NCBI GenBank assembly: GCA_021806295.1
Contig: JAJZXS010000025.1
Span: forward strand, 1 to 63,195
Length of the DNA: 63,195 bases
Source: Thermoplasmata archaeon
Lineage (GTDB): Archaea; Thermoplasmatota; Thermoplasmata; Thermoplasmatales; Thermoplasmataceae
Reading direction: 5' to 3'
Of the stretch, positions 8,160 to 16,800 are shown piece after piece. Each line of letters opens with the position of its first letter. Within the stretch, counting starts at the first letter, position 1. The notes below the pieces were generated by a model, which saw only the letters and a program-made list of their open reading frames with translations, was not told where the DNA came from and did no database searches. The translations under genes were made by a program, and so were the position numbers.

Positions 8160-9107
8160 ATGGATAATGAACTTGCCAGTCCGCTGTATTTCCTTTATGC
8201 TATTCAGAGGAGCCCCTATGGATTCAATTTAAAGTGGAAAAACATAAAGCCCCTGGTATCCTACATGTTCGGGGATGATATCTACAAAAAGCTCCAGGAT
8301 AACAGGATAATCAGCACGTATTCTGATGAAAATATTCTGGAGATCATAAATGTGCCTGATGTGAGGTACAATATAAGTGATTCAGATAAGGAAACCCTTT
8401 TCAATAAATTTATAGGATATGCCACCAGGAATCCATTAATTGAAGGCATACTTAAGATTATGTACCTGGACAGAAAGATTGCACAGTTCATAATGGACAT
8501 ATTGAGTCAGGATGCAGGAAAAACACAGGATGATTTTACCATCTACGCCGATTTTCCTGTTATAAACTCCCCCGACTTTTATTATTCAAACGCTTTTGCT
8601 GACTACTGCAAGCCATACATAGAGAACTTCAAATTGGATATGGAAAAGATCAGGCCGTACATCGGACAGGAATGGTTTACCCGCCTGATAATCATACTGC
8701 GGGATGGATCATTCAACAGCAGTTTCTCCAAGGCTGTAGAAAATAATGAAGGGCCCTTCATATCAGGACTGAAAGAAATAGTGGAAAATGATTACCTATC
8801 CCAGATCATAGTAAACCTGGATTCTTTTTTGAACAACCAGGATGTTAACAGATCTCTTCTTAATTTCGCTTCAAGATCGGTGAGGGAGAAAAAGGTCAGG
8901 CGGTTCTATGACTGGCTTTCAATTGCAAATGATATAATGGTTGGTCTGGAATTCGTTATAGGAAGTATATTCTTCCTTCCCAGCGAGGCAAAGTACTCTA
9001 CTCTTGGTGTGTATCTCTTTATCGTAGGCAGTACCCAGCTGCTCATAAGGCCAATGATAAACATAGCGAGAAGGGTACATATACTGGTACTCCACAGGGA
9101 GAAGTAG
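8160..9107 (+). CDS. Unknown protein with C-terminal YrhK-like membrane domain, copy 1
   Basis: A 315-residue protein with a mostly helical soluble N-terminal region of about 240 residues and a C-terminal hairpin of two membrane segments. The C-terminal part (DWLSIANDIMVGLEFVIGS, then YSTLGVYLFIVGSTQLLIRP) resembles the YrhK domain, a small membrane domain of unknown function. It is a full-length paralogue of the protein at 19466-20425: both begin with a YFL motif, share FGxxIxxKL, an acidic SDxxxLEI stretch, and the RRFYDW/KKLYDW and GVYLFIV blocks. The N-terminal region I do not recognise. The orientation cannot be told. It follows GGGP synthase, but the spacing (73 bases) and a separate upstream region leave co-transcription open. 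Confidence 0.72.
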   Translation: MDNELASPLYFLYAIQRSPYGFNLKWKNIKPLVSYMFGDDIYKKLQDNRIISTYSDENILEIINVPDVRYNISDSDKETLFNKFIGYATRNPLIEGILKIMYLDRKIAQFIMDILSQDAGKTQDDFTIYADFPVINSPDFYYSNAFADYCKPYIENFKLDMEKIRPYIGQEWFTRLIIILRDGSFNSSFSKAVENNEGPFISGLKEIVENDYLSQIIVNLDSFLNNQDVNRSLLNFASRSVREKKVRRFYDWLSIANDIMVGLEFVIGSIFFLPSEAKYSTLGVYLFIVGSTQLLIRPMINIARRVHILVLHREK

Positions 9108-9110
9108 GGC

Positions 9111-9428
9111 CTATTTCTTTATAAGTACCCTGAGCCGGGCTATGGCCTGAGATGCTTCATCCGGCTTGAGTTCATTTATGTTTTTTCCAGTAAAGAGTGA
9201 TATTGCTGTTCTGGTAAGTATAACAGTTTCTACCCCGGTTCCAAGTGCTGCAACTATAAGCACGGTAAATCCCGTAATGAAAATATGGAGATGCCTGTCT
9301 GCATACCCTGTGTTAAGTGTAAAATATGTAAAAATAAAGAATCCCACTATAAATACCAGTGAAAGTGAAAACGAAACAAGCCTTATGCGGAAAAGTCTAA
9401 CTGCCTCCCTTCGATCCAGTCTGGCCAT
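9111..9428 (-). CDS. Small two-span membrane protein, function unknown
   Basis: A 105-residue protein with an arginine-rich N-terminus (LDRREAVRLFRIRL), two hydrophobic segments at about residues 17-37 and 48-70, and a short hydrophilic tail ending in ARLRVLIKK. The positive charges before the first span suggest an inside N-terminus. I do not recognise a family. It converges on the first YrhK-like gene, with only three bases between the stop codons, and is divergent from purS. No Shine-Dalgarno sequence is evident before the ATG, as for many leaderless genes here. The even hydropathy pattern and clean stop make it likely to be a real gene, but a confident function is not possible. Confidence 0.6.
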   Translation of the reverse strand: MARLDRREAVRLFRIRLVSFSLSLVFIVGFFIFTYFTLNTGYADRHLHIFITGFTVLIVAALGTGVETVILTRTAISLFTGKNINELKPDEASQAIARLRVLIKK

Positions 9429-9533
9429 AAAGGTTAAAGATGATATAAAATATTAAATTTTGTGCAGGATTTACAGGCATATATTATGCAGGGATAAACA
9501 ATAAATTTAATTTCATAATTAAAATACAGTTTT

Positions 9534-9776
9534 ATGAGGATCAAGGTTCAGATCAAATACCTTCCAAATGTAGAAGACCCGGAAGCTTTGAGCATAAGGA
9601 GAAATCTGGAGCTCACAGGCTACAGAGGCATAAAGAATGTTTATTCATATAAAACCTATGAATTTGAAACCACGCTGGATGAAAAGGATAGCATGGATGA
9701 AATTAAAGAAATTGCAGAGAAACTGCTTACAAATCCAGTTATACAGGAATATAAGATAGAGGAAATAAGTGAATAA
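9534..9776 (+). CDS. purS: Phosphoribosylformylglycinamidine synthase subunit PurS
   Basis: The small structural subunit of FGAM synthase in purine synthesis, which bridges PurL to the glutaminase PurQ. The 80-residue protein shows the family pattern: a first strand (IKVQIKYLPNVEDPEA), a helix-turn with GYRGIKNVYSYKTYEFE, and an acidic tail ending NPVIQEYKIE. Length is normal for PurS (about 80-85 residues). The stop codon overlaps the GTG that probably starts purL by eight bases, so the two are translationally coupled. The third subunit gene, purQ, is not in this window and must lie elsewhere if the pathway is complete. An AATTTAATTT stretch about 25-30 bases upstream of the ATG is a plausible TATA region. 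Confidence 0.93.
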   Translation: MRIKVQIKYLPNVEDPEALSIRRNLELTGYRGIKNVYSYKTYEFETTLDEKDSMDEIKEIAEKLLTNPVIQEYKIEEISE

Positions 9777-12027
9777 AATGTACAGTATTATTGACAGTAC
9801 ACCGGAAAAACTCAAGGATATGGCCTCAGGCCTGGGATTAACCTATGATGAAATGGTTATGCTGAGAAATTATTTTACAGGCCTTGGCAGAAATCCTACA
9901 GACATAGAGATTCAGGCAATAGCCCAGGGATGGAGTGAGCATTCATGCTATAAATCATCTAAACTTTACCTGAAAAAATATCTTTCCGGGCTGAAAAGCG
10001 ATTATACTATACTGACCATGGAGGATGATGCGGGCGTCATATCCTTTGATGATGAAAATGCATATGTGGTTAAGATGGAAAGCCATAACCATCCAAGCGC
10101 CATTGAGCCATATGGTGGTGCCGCAACAGGAGTCGGGGGCATAATAAGAGATGTGCTGTGCATGGGTGCACAGCCTGTGGCACTTGTAGATTCTCTCTAT
10201 TTCGGCGATCCAGATAACAGGAAAGGGCAGCTTACTGAACGTTTTATAATAAACCGTGTTGTAGCCGGCATCAGGGATTATGGAAACAGGGTCGGGATAC
10301 CGACAGTAGCAGGTTCTGTCAACTTCAACAGCATATATAATGGAATTCCGCTGGTAAATGCCGGATGCATAGGCATTGTAAGGAAAGACCATGTTGTCAG
10401 AAGCAGAATAGGCATTGAGGGGGACCTCCTGATTGTTTGCGGCGGCAGAACCGGCCGGGACGGAATACATGGTGTCAACTTTGCATCTAAAATACTAAAC
10501 GCAGGTGACGAATCAAACAGAAATGCAGTGCAGCTGGGAAATCCCATCATAAAGGAACCGCTTATACACGCCATACTGGAGGCTAACGATGCAGGTATTA
10601 TAGATGGAATGAAGGACCTTGGTGGCGGGGGGCTGTCCAGTGCTGTGAGTGAGATGCTCTTTGCAGGAGGAATGTCCGGAATCATAGAGCTGGATAAGGT
10701 ACTTCTCAAGGATACCAACATGGACCCATGGGAGATATGGGTAAGTGAATCACAGGAGAGGATGTTCCTTGCAATAAATCCCTCAAGTCTAATGGAAATT
10801 GACAGCATATTCAATAAATGGGGCATAGAATACTCTATTATAGGAAAAACTGTGAAAAGCCCCAACCTTGTAATAAAATACAGGAATGAGAAGATACTTG
10901 ACATGGAGCTTTCTTTCCTCACTGGCGGTCCTGTTTATGCCAGAAATTTCAAAAAGCCTGAAGTAGAGAAAAAAAACGTAATGGACAAAGAGCCTGAAAA
11001 TTACAGGAAATTTATCCTGGACTTCCTTTCAAAGCCGAATATCTGTGCCAGATTCAACATAGTCAGGCAGTATGACTTTACTGTCAGGGGATCGACTATT
11101 GTTAAACCCTTTACAGGCATGCCCAACAGGGAGACGCATTCCGATGCCACAATAATCAAACCGCTGGAAAATTCCTACCAGGGACTGTGTATAACATCCG
11201 GCTCCAGGCCTGAAATGGTGGGTATAGATGCATATAACGGAACAATGCACACCCTTTTCGAGGGCTATAAAAATATACTGAGCAGCGGCGGGGTTCCACA
11301 TTCTATTGTTGATGCACTGAATTTCGGGAATCCCGAAAACCCTGAAACAATGTACAGATTTATCGAGACCCTTAGGGCAATATCAGACTTCTGCAGAACA
11401 ACAGGACTTCCCCTGGTTTCAGGCAATGTCAGTTTTTACAATGAGGCGGAAAAGGAAATACTTCCCACGCCGAATATGCTGCTACTGGGTAAAATAAATG
11501 ATATAAGAAATGCTAAAACTGCTGAAATCAAGAGCCCTGGAAATGCACTGTACCTGGCAGGTACCATAATACCGGACCTTGCCGGAAGCCAGTATTCATC
11601 AGAGATGGGCACAGCACACACTGTGCTTCCTGAGGCTGATCTCAATGAACTTCTGGCACTGCGTGATGGCATAAGGAAATCAATGAAATATATTGAATCA
11701 ATGCATGATGTTTCCGGTGGCGGGCTGTTAGTTGCCCTGCTGGAAATGGCATTCGGGAGCAGATCCGGTTTTGACGTGGATGTAACTGAAATACCTGGAA
11801 GGACCAATGAAAAACTGTTTTCTGAACTGGGAACAGGAATGATCATGGAGGTTGCCCCTGAAAATGAGGGAAGATTACTGGAGTTTTTCTCCGGGATAAA
11901 GTTGAGGAAGATAGGCAGCACATCAAAGGAAGGCATAAGAATAAAAGAAAAGGGCAGGTATATACTAAGCGAGGATACTGAAACGCTCAGGAATCTATGG
12001 GAAACGGGCCTTGACAAATACATATAA
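9769..12027 (+). CDS. purL: Phosphoribosylformylglycinamidine synthase subunit PurL
   Basis: The catalytic subunit of FGAM synthase, which converts FGAR, ATP and ammonia to FGAM in purine synthesis. At 752 residues it is the small, free-standing PurL form. Seen in order: QGWSEHSCYKSSK near residue 50 (ATP site), VVKMESHNHPSAIEPYGGAATGVGG near 90-120, DLGGGGLSSA near 285, and the internally duplicated second half with HDVSGGGLLVALLEMAF near 645. The start is taken as GTG at 9769 because GGA of GAGGAAAT lies five bases upstream; the ATG at 9778 is an alternative three codons later with poorer spacing. It overlaps purS and probably shares its transcript. Confidence 0.95.
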   Translation: MNKMYSIIDSTPEKLKDMASGLGLTYDEMVMLRNYFTGLGRNPTDIEIQAIAQGWSEHSCYKSSKLYLKKYLSGLKSDYTILTMEDDAGVISFDDENAYVVKMESHNHPSAIEPYGGAATGVGGIIRDVLCMGAQPVALVDSLYFGDPDNRKGQLTERFIINRVVAGIRDYGNRVGIPTVAGSVNFNSIYNGIPLVNAGCIGIVRKDHVVRSRIGIEGDLLIVCGGRTGRDGIHGVNFASKILNAGDESNRNAVQLGNPIIKEPLIHAILEANDAGIIDGMKDLGGGGLSSAVSEMLFAGGMSGIIELDKVLLKDTNMDPWEIWVSESQERMFLAINPSSLMEIDSIFNKWGIEYSIIGKTVKSPNLVIKYRNEKILDMELSFLTGGPVYARNFKKPEVEKKNVMDKEPENYRKFILDFLSKPNICARFNIVRQYDFTVRGSTIVKPFTGMPNRETHSDATIIKPLENSYQGLCITSGSRPEMVGIDAYNGTMHTLFEGYKNILSSGGVPHSIVDALNFGNPENPETMYRFIETLRAISDFCRTTGLPLVSGNVSFYNEAEKEILPTPNMLLLGKINDIRNAKTAEIKSPGNALYLAGTIIPDLAGSQYSSEMGTAHTVLPEADLNELLALRDGIRKSMKYIESMHDVSGGGLLVALLEMAFGSRSGFDVDVTEIPGRTNEKLFSELGTGMIMEVAPENEGRLLEFFSGIKLRKIGSTSKEGIRIKEKGRYILSEDTETLRNLWETGLDKYI

Positions 12028-12100
12028 TATAGATATTAAATAGGTATCTGTAGCCATGATATCCATAGAAATTTATAATACTATTAGTTAATACTGTAAC

Positions 12101-12355
12101 ATGTCTGATTATATACATAAATTAAAATTCATGGAAGAAAAAAACCTGACGCTGGAAATAAGCTACAGGCTCAACTATGAGGATAAGGCATGCGGTTCAA
12201 TAAGGATATTCGCCGGCGAGATTGACCCGGAAAAGGATAATTATGAACTTTACATGGAGCTCCTTGAATGCGGTCTCACAGAGGAGGAAGTGGATAAAAG
12301 GGTCGAAAAGATGGAAGAGGAAATCAACCAGAATAAAATAGACCTGTCACTCTAA
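12101..12355 (+). CDS. Small acidic protein, function unknown
   Basis: An 84-residue protein with no recognised family. It is strongly acidic at its C-terminal end (ELYMELLECGLTEEEVDKRVEKMEEEI), which is predicted to form a long helix, while the first half (LEISYRLNYEDKACGSIRIFAG) looks like beta strands. Two cysteines are present but not in a zinc motif. It has clean codon use like its neighbours and sits between purL and a small membrane protein on the same strand, with 73 and 35 bases of spacing. A TATA-like TTTATAATA lies about 25-30 bases before the ATG, consistent with its own leaderless promoter. No function is proposed. Confidence 0.62.
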   Translation: MSDYIHKLKFMEEKNLTLEISYRLNYEDKACGSIRIFAGEIDPEKDNYELYMELLECGLTEEEVDKRVEKMEEEINQNKIDLSL

Positions 12356-12390
12356 CAAAAGACTAAATAAGAATCTTAAATGTGAAATAA

Positions 12391-12909
12391 ATGGTAAGCA
12401 GGAAAGTCCTAGTGGGCATTGTCCTAATAATAGCCGGAATAGCACTGGTAATACCGGGAGTCGTTGTTATTACATCCGAGCCGTCGGGAAGTACTGTAAT
12501 ACATTACTCAGCGGATATTTATACATCGCCTGAATTCAATTTTACCGAAAACAAAATTCTTATAATGGTTTCCTCTGATACCTCTTCTGCAGGGCTTGTA
12601 AACTGTACAGATTTCAGGGCAGATGCTGGTAAATTTAACTCTTCCAGCATCGGTAATTACACTGTAGCGCCGGCAAAGCAGATTGATGGAGAACCCATGT
12701 ATGAAAATCTTAACGGATCCTACAGGTATGTAGTCATTTCCAGCAGCAGACCCACACTTGACTACAATTTTATTTCACATTCTGAAATCAGAAATGTTAC
12801 AGATGCCAGCTATATAGCTGCTGCCGGGGCGCTTCTTACGGGAGCAGGCATTATAATTACCATGATCACGATGCTTTTCAGGAAAATAAATTCCCGTAAG
12901 CCCAGATAA
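12391..12909 (+). CDS. Membrane protein with two terminal spans and an outer loop
   Basis: A 172-residue protein with a membrane segment at about residues 6-28 (VLVGIVLIIAGIALVIPGVV) and another near 138-160 (AAAGALLTGAGIIITMITML). The region between is rich in serine, threonine and asparagine with several N-x-S/T sequons, which is typical of an exposed extracellular domain in this group of wall-less archaea. The C-terminus is basic (FRKINSRKPR), supporting both termini inside the cell. I do not recognise the family. It lies 35 bases after the small acidic gene and 93 bases before purB, on the same strand. Confidence 0.62.
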   Translation: MVSRKVLVGIVLIIAGIALVIPGVVVITSEPSGSTVIHYSADIYTSPEFNFTENKILIMVSSDTSSAGLVNCTDFRADAGKFNSSSIGNYTVAPAKQIDGEPMYENLNGSYRYVVISSSRPTLDYNFISHSEIRNVTDASYIAAAGALLTGAGIIITMITMLFRKINSRKPR

Positions 12910-13002
12910 AAAAAGAATTTTCAGTGGATCTACCTGAGTGCCATATTAACACATATAACCATGGCAACAAAAAAAACTTTAAACTAAATGTAATAGGCTT
13001 AT

Positions 13003-14370
13003 ATGATAGTTTCACCACTGGACTACAGATATGGCAGGGAAGAAGTAAAAACAATATTTTCTGAGAAAACAAGATTGGATATAATGCTCAATGTAGAAAG
13101 TGCTATTGCACAGGCAGAATCATATTACGGGCTTATACCTGAGAAGGCGTATCTTGACATCAAGAAAGTGGTGGACTCAAATGAAGTGCAGCTTCCCCGG
13201 GTAAAGGAAATTGAAAGTGCCATAAATCATGATGTAATGGCTATAGTGGAAGCACTAACAGAAAAATGCACGGATGGCAAAAATTATGTCCATTTCGGGG
13301 TTACGTCAAACGATATAAATGATTCTGCATCGGCGGTTCAGATAAAGCGGGCAATAAACATAATTGTATCAGACCTGGTGGGGCTCAACAGGGCCCTGAT
13401 AAGTATTATAAGGGACAACATGGAAACAATAATGGTTGGAAGAACCCACGGGCAGCATGCTTCTCCTATAACACTGGGACTGAAATTTTCTGTTTATCTA
13501 ACAGAAATAAACAGGCATCTGGAACGTTTAATGGAGGCCAGAAAGCGTATGATCGCCGGAAAGATTCTTGGCCCGGTAGGAACCGGGGCAGCACTTGGCC
13601 CCATGGCGCTTAAAATACAGGAAAAGGCATGCGACATACTGGGGATTACCCATGAAACTGCATCAACCCAGATTGTGGGCAGGGATAGATATATAGAATA
13701 TTTATCAATAATCAACAATATATCGGTGTCAATGGAGAAATTTGCAACCGAGGTCAGGAACCTGCAGAGACCGGAGATATATGAACTTTCAGAGTATTTT
13801 GATAGTGAAAAGCAGGTAGGTTCAAGTTCCATGCCATCAAAGCGCAATCCCGTTGTGTCAGAGAATGTTGTAAGCCTTGCAAGGCTGCTCAGGTCTTTTA
13901 TAATACCTGAATATGAAGCCGGTGTGCAGTGGCACGAAAGGGACCTTACAAACAGTGCCCTGGAAAGGTTTACCATTCCATATGCTTCCATACTTGTAGA
14001 CGACATAATAACCAAAATGACCGGAGTATTTTCACACCTGTTTATTAATAAGGAAGAGATGAAGAAAAAAGCATATGAAGACCAGTTCATAATGTCAGAA
14101 AGCATAACCACGGCACTGACCAGAAAAGGCGTGCCAAGGCAGGAATCGCACGAATTTGTAAGAAGGTCATCCATGCTTGCCTACGAAAATAAATTAACAT
14201 TCAAGGAGGCATTGCTGAAAAACGGCATACTCCGGTTTCTTTCAGAAAAGGATCTGGAGGATGCCATGGACCCCAGAGGGTTTACCGGCAGTTCCCGGGA
14301 AATCTGTGAAGATGCAATAAAAAATTCAGAAAATTTTGAAAAATTTCTATTGGGTGAAATATATGATTGA
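13003..14370 (+). CDS. purB: Adenylosuccinate lyase PurB
   Basis: Acts twice in purine synthesis, cleaving SAICAR to AICAR plus fumarate and adenylosuccinate to AMP plus fumarate. The 455-residue sequence opens with the typical SPLDYRYGREEVKTIFSE, carries HYGVTSND-type VHFGVTSNDIND near residue 95, GRTHGQHASPITLG near 147 with the catalytic histidine, and the fumarase-superfamily signature GSSSMPSKRNPVVSE near 280. VQWHERDLTNSALER follows, also expected. Length and order are normal. A TATA-like AACTTTAAA lies about 25 bases before the ATG without a Shine-Dalgarno sequence, so the message may be leaderless. Its last eight bases overlap the next gene. Confidence 0.95.
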   Translation: MIVSPLDYRYGREEVKTIFSEKTRLDIMLNVESAIAQAESYYGLIPEKAYLDIKKVVDSNEVQLPRVKEIESAINHDVMAIVEALTEKCTDGKNYVHFGVTSNDINDSASAVQIKRAINIIVSDLVGLNRALISIIRDNMETIMVGRTHGQHASPITLGLKFSVYLTEINRHLERLMEARKRMIAGKILGPVGTGAALGPMALKIQEKACDILGITHETASTQIVGRDRYIEYLSIINNISVSMEKFATEVRNLQRPEIYELSEYFDSEKQVGSSSMPSKRNPVVSENVVSLARLLRSFIIPEYEAGVQWHERDLTNSALERFTIPYASILVDDIITKMTGVFSHLFINKEEMKKKAYEDQFIMSESITTALTRKGVPRQESHEFVRRSSMLAYENKLTFKEALLKNGILRFLSEKDLEDAMDPRGFTGSSREICEDAIKNSENFEKFLLGEIYD

Positions 14371-14947
14371 AAATTTTGAAGAAACACAGAAATACAAACT
14401 TATACTGAACGAAATCAACGGAGAGGAAAAATCAATAACAGGCATACAGAAGTCGCTGGAGGAGAAAGGAATAAATATGCACAGGCTGGTGCTCACCGGA
14501 TATCTCAATGCCATGGTAGAACTTGGCATTTTGAAGGAGAAGGAGATTAAGCCGGCAAGAATATTTTCTGCAGCAGGGCAGAACAGGCACGATATATACA
14601 GCATCGTTGGATCCAGCATGAGGAAATTTGATGAGGAAAATGCAGGATATAACTCACTTCAGGTACTTTACTATCTATTTGAAAGGCCTATTTTTACCAG
14701 AGAACTTGAAAGATGCAGCGTTAACATCCCCACTAAAAATACCAGGACAATAAATTCGCAGTACAGGAATGACTATGTGAAAAAACTGGGGGAAGCCGAT
14801 ATTAAAATACCTGTAAGCAGTGTTCTCCTGGAGCCAGTAGACTTCGACAAAGCAGGTATCACCAAACTCCTCAATTATATACTGGCCAGTGAGTATGACC
14901 TGAGAAAATATATGGTTGTAAATACTAACCAGAAAACACTTGATTAA
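14363..14947 (+). CDS. Predicted winged-helix DNA-binding protein
   Basis: A 194-residue protein whose first 70 residues fit a winged helix: LILNEINGEEKSITGIQKS, then MHRLVLTGYLNAMVELGIL, then a basic KEKEIKPARIF wing. The middle contains a second helical segment (SLQVLYYLFERPIFTRELER) that may be a second winged helix or a dimerisation region. No ligand or enzyme motif is apparent, so the role as regulator is inferred. The ATG at 14363 is chosen over an upstream TTG because GGGTGA precedes it and because it produces a classical eight-base overlap with the purB stop, implying coupling. The chlorite-dismutase-like gene follows 41 bases later. Confidence 0.62.
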   Translation: MIENFEETQKYKLILNEINGEEKSITGIQKSLEEKGINMHRLVLTGYLNAMVELGILKEKEIKPARIFSAAGQNRHDIYSIVGSSMRKFDEENAGYNSLQVLYYLFERPIFTRELERCSVNIPTKNTRTINSQYRNDYVKKLGEADIKIPVSSVLLEPVDFDKAGITKLLNYILASEYDLRKYMVVNTNQKTLD

Positions 14948-14988
14948 TAAAAGTTATATCCAGTGAACTGATTATTAACCCGGTACCA

Positions 14989-15645
14989 ATGACAATATAC
15001 ACATATGTTCTGGCGTATAAGCTGAACGGCAGATTCTGGTCACTTCCCATGGAGGAAAGGAAGAATATCAACGGCAATGTTATAAATTTTATAAAGGGAT
15101 ATAAAAAAAACCTAATCAGCATAAAGTACTACAAATCCATAAGGCATGACAATGATGTGCTATTCTGGGCTGCATCAGAGGAGCCAATTAACCTGCAAAG
15201 ATTGAAGGAGGGCCTGAACTCGGCTTTCGGCATTTATGGGAAAACAGAATATAGCATGTTCTCCCTTTACGAGCACTCACCCTATACAAATGCAAGCAAA
15301 AGCCTGGAAGATACACTTAAAACTGAACCTAAAAAATATTTCGTTGCATATCCCATGAGCAAGGATCGTGAATGGTATCTCATAAATTATGAGGAAAGAA
15401 AAAAGATACTTGCAGGGCATATAGGCACAGCAAGAAGTGACAAGGAAAGCCCCGGAATAATATCCTACACAACATATTCTTTCGGCCTGGGAGACCAGGA
15501 ATTTGTAGTGCTCTACGAGCTCGATGACCTGAGCGCTTGGTCCCATGTTACTGAAAAGTTGAGGGAAGTTATGGCAAGAAAATGGATAATTAATGAAGCG
15601 CCCATATTTGTGGGCATATATAACGGAGATGAACTGGTGATTTAA
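14989..15645 (+). CDS. Chlorite dismutase-family heme-binding protein (HemQ/Cld-like)
   Basis: A 218-residue member of the Cld/HemQ family of heme proteins. Family members either decompose chlorite, act as weak peroxidases, or decarboxylate coproheme. The conserved C-terminal half is clear: EERKKILAGHIGTAR, with His144 as the proximal heme ligand, then SYGLGD-type FGLGDQEFVVLYELDD, then LREVMARKWIINEAPIFVGI. The family duplicates a ferredoxin-like fold, and the N-terminal half here, which holds YVLAYKLNG and YYKSIRHDNDVLFW, matches that. Proteins of this family in Thermoplasma have been studied structurally, but their cellular role is unresolved. The rhodanese gene starts two bases after its stop. 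Confidence 0.88.
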   Translation: MTIYTYVLAYKLNGRFWSLPMEERKNINGNVINFIKGYKKNLISIKYYKSIRHDNDVLFWAASEEPINLQRLKEGLNSAFGIYGKTEYSMFSLYEHSPYTNASKSLEDTLKTEPKKYFVAYPMSKDREWYLINYEERKKILAGHIGTARSDKESPGIISYTTYSFGLGDQEFVVLYELDDLSAWSHVTEKLREVMARKWIINEAPIFVGIYNGDELVI

Positions 15646-15646
15646 G

Positions 15647-16003
15647 ATGGGGATAAAAGATTATTTCAGGGGTTCTGATTATTTCAACCAGCCCGACGAA
15701 TTAAAAAATCTTTCACCCGATCAGTTGCTGGAATTGAAAGAAAAATATGCAGTGGTGGATGTTCGTACCGGGTTTGAATACAGGCATGGACATATTAAGG
15801 GAGCGGTGCATTACAAACTTGGAAGGGAGGATGAAATAGAGAAGAAATTCCCCCGGGAGGATCCGATCATACTTGTATGCAAGACAGGTCATAGAAGCCG
15901 CGCTGCAGCCAACAGGCTTGTTAGGAAAGGATATACAAAGCTGTACCATCTTGAAGGTGGCATGAATAAATGGAGAACAGAAAAGCTTCCAGAAGAAAAA
16001 TAA
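15647..16003 (+). CDS. Single-domain rhodanese-like sulfurtransferase
   Basis: A 118-residue rhodanese domain preceded by a short N-terminal extension. Visible are AVVDVRTGFEYRHGHIKGAVH (CH2A-like region, residues 35-55), the active-site loop CKTGHRSR with the catalytic cysteine at residue 78, and the closing LEGGMNKW. Such proteins carry sulfur as a persulfide on this cysteine, often for thiosulfate metabolism, tRNA thiolation or cofactor supply. The ATG starts two bases after the chlorite-dismutase-like stop, so the two genes are almost surely co-transcribed and the rhodanese may act on the same heme or redox process; this is inference. Intergenic AT-rich DNA follows, before the convergent S17e gene. 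Confidence 0.92.
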   Translation: MGIKDYFRGSDYFNQPDELKNLSPDQLLELKEKYAVVDVRTGFEYRHGHIKGAVHYKLGREDEIEKKFPREDPIILVCKTGHRSRAAANRLVRKGYTKLYHLEGGMNKWRTEKLPEEK

Positions 16004-16045
16004 TTTCCAATTCTACTATGGTTTATTGCATGGAAAAATATTTAT

Positions 16046-16276
16046 TTATGCAAGCCCGAGCTGTTCAAGTTCGTTCTTTTCCTTAGACTTTTTCTTCAGT
16101 ATATATCTCGTTATATAACCTGCTATGGCATTTGCGGTTTTCTTGGTCACAGTCTTCTCTATGAAACTGTGCAGGATTTCCTTATTATGGTTGAAGTCCT
16201 CATTAAACAGATCTTTATTATTATCAACTAATTCTTCTGATATTCTTTTTATATTTGACGGTCTTATGCTTCCCAT
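16046..16276 (-). CDS. rps17e: 30S ribosomal protein S17e
   Basis: A 76-residue archaeal/eukaryotic-type small-subunit ribosomal protein. The N-terminus MGSIRPSNIKRISEELV and the stretch FNEDFNHNKEIL, then NAIAGYITRYI, match S17e proteins of other archaea, which typically begin MGxIR. A GTG at 16282 would extend the protein by two residues, but the ATG at 16276 gives the family-standard start. The C-terminus is slightly extended and rich in lysine and glutamate. The gene stands alone on the reverse strand, convergent with the rhodanese gene and downstream of the universal stress protein gene. Confidence 0.9.
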   Translation of the reverse strand: MGSIRPSNIKRISEELVDNNKDLFNEDFNHNKEILHSFIEKTVTKKTANAIAGYITRYILKKKSKEKNELEQLGLA

Positions 16277-16346
16277 TGGCACATTATTTTATAAGGATAT
16301 ATAAAGAATTTCATTTTTTGTGATTTATAAAAATTTAATGTACCCT

Positions 16347-16781
16347 TTATTTAGGTGGTACAACCGTTACAGGTATTTGAGCATGTGCTATAATTCCAGA
16401 GCTCACCGAGCCGAGCAGGAGTTTGCTGAATCCATGCAGCTTTCTTGTTCCTGTGACAATCAAATCCGCTCCCTTCTCTGTGGCTGTTTCAAGTATTATT
16501 TTCGGGATTTCCTCTCCGTTGGAACTGGCCTTGATTAATTCATACTTTACATCATCCTTTTCCAGAACTTTCTTGGCCTTTTCAAGAATTTCATTGGCTG
16601 TTTTGTCCTGGCCTTCATACACGGATTGCGGTATATAGGAATCAAAGCTGGCACTTATACCCACTATGGTTGGAATAACGTATAATACATAATACTCATC
16701 ACAATTGCATTTCAGTTCAAGAGCGTACTTAAGGGCCTCTTTTGCTCCTTCTGATCCATCGTATGAAACCAAAATTTTCAT
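16347..16781 (-). CDS. Universal stress protein, UspA family
   Basis: A 144-residue single UspA domain. The N-terminal strand MKILVSYDGSEGAKEAL and the C-terminal ATP-binding loop GTRKLHGFSKLLLGSVS fit the ATP-binding type (G-2x-G-9x-G-S/T), so nucleotide binding is likely. LIVTGT precedes the loop as expected, and the last strand IPVTVVPPK completes the fold. Universal stress proteins respond to starvation, oxidative or acid stress, but the specific trigger here is unknown. The start ATG at 16781 lies next to an AT-rich upstream region (ATTTATATAAAT on the same strand about 20-25 bases upstream), which fits a leaderless promoter. Confidence 0.93.
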   Translation of the reverse strand: MKILVSYDGSEGAKEALKYALELKCNCDEYYVLYVIPTIVGISASFDSYIPQSVYEGQDKTANEILEKAKKVLEKDDVKYELIKASSNGEEIPKIILETATEKGADLIVTGTRKLHGFSKLLLGSVSSGIIAHAQIPVTVVPPK

Positions 16782-16800
16782 AATAATTGATACAAAAGAA

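Noticed and set aside
10278-10922. 214-codon reverse frame inside purL
   Set aside because: Lies on the strand opposite the conserved PurL motifs and is serine/proline-rich, as expected from the antisense of this codon usage.
13494-14174. 226-codon reverse frame inside purB
   Set aside because: Antisense of conserved adenylosuccinate lyase signatures; no independent signal.
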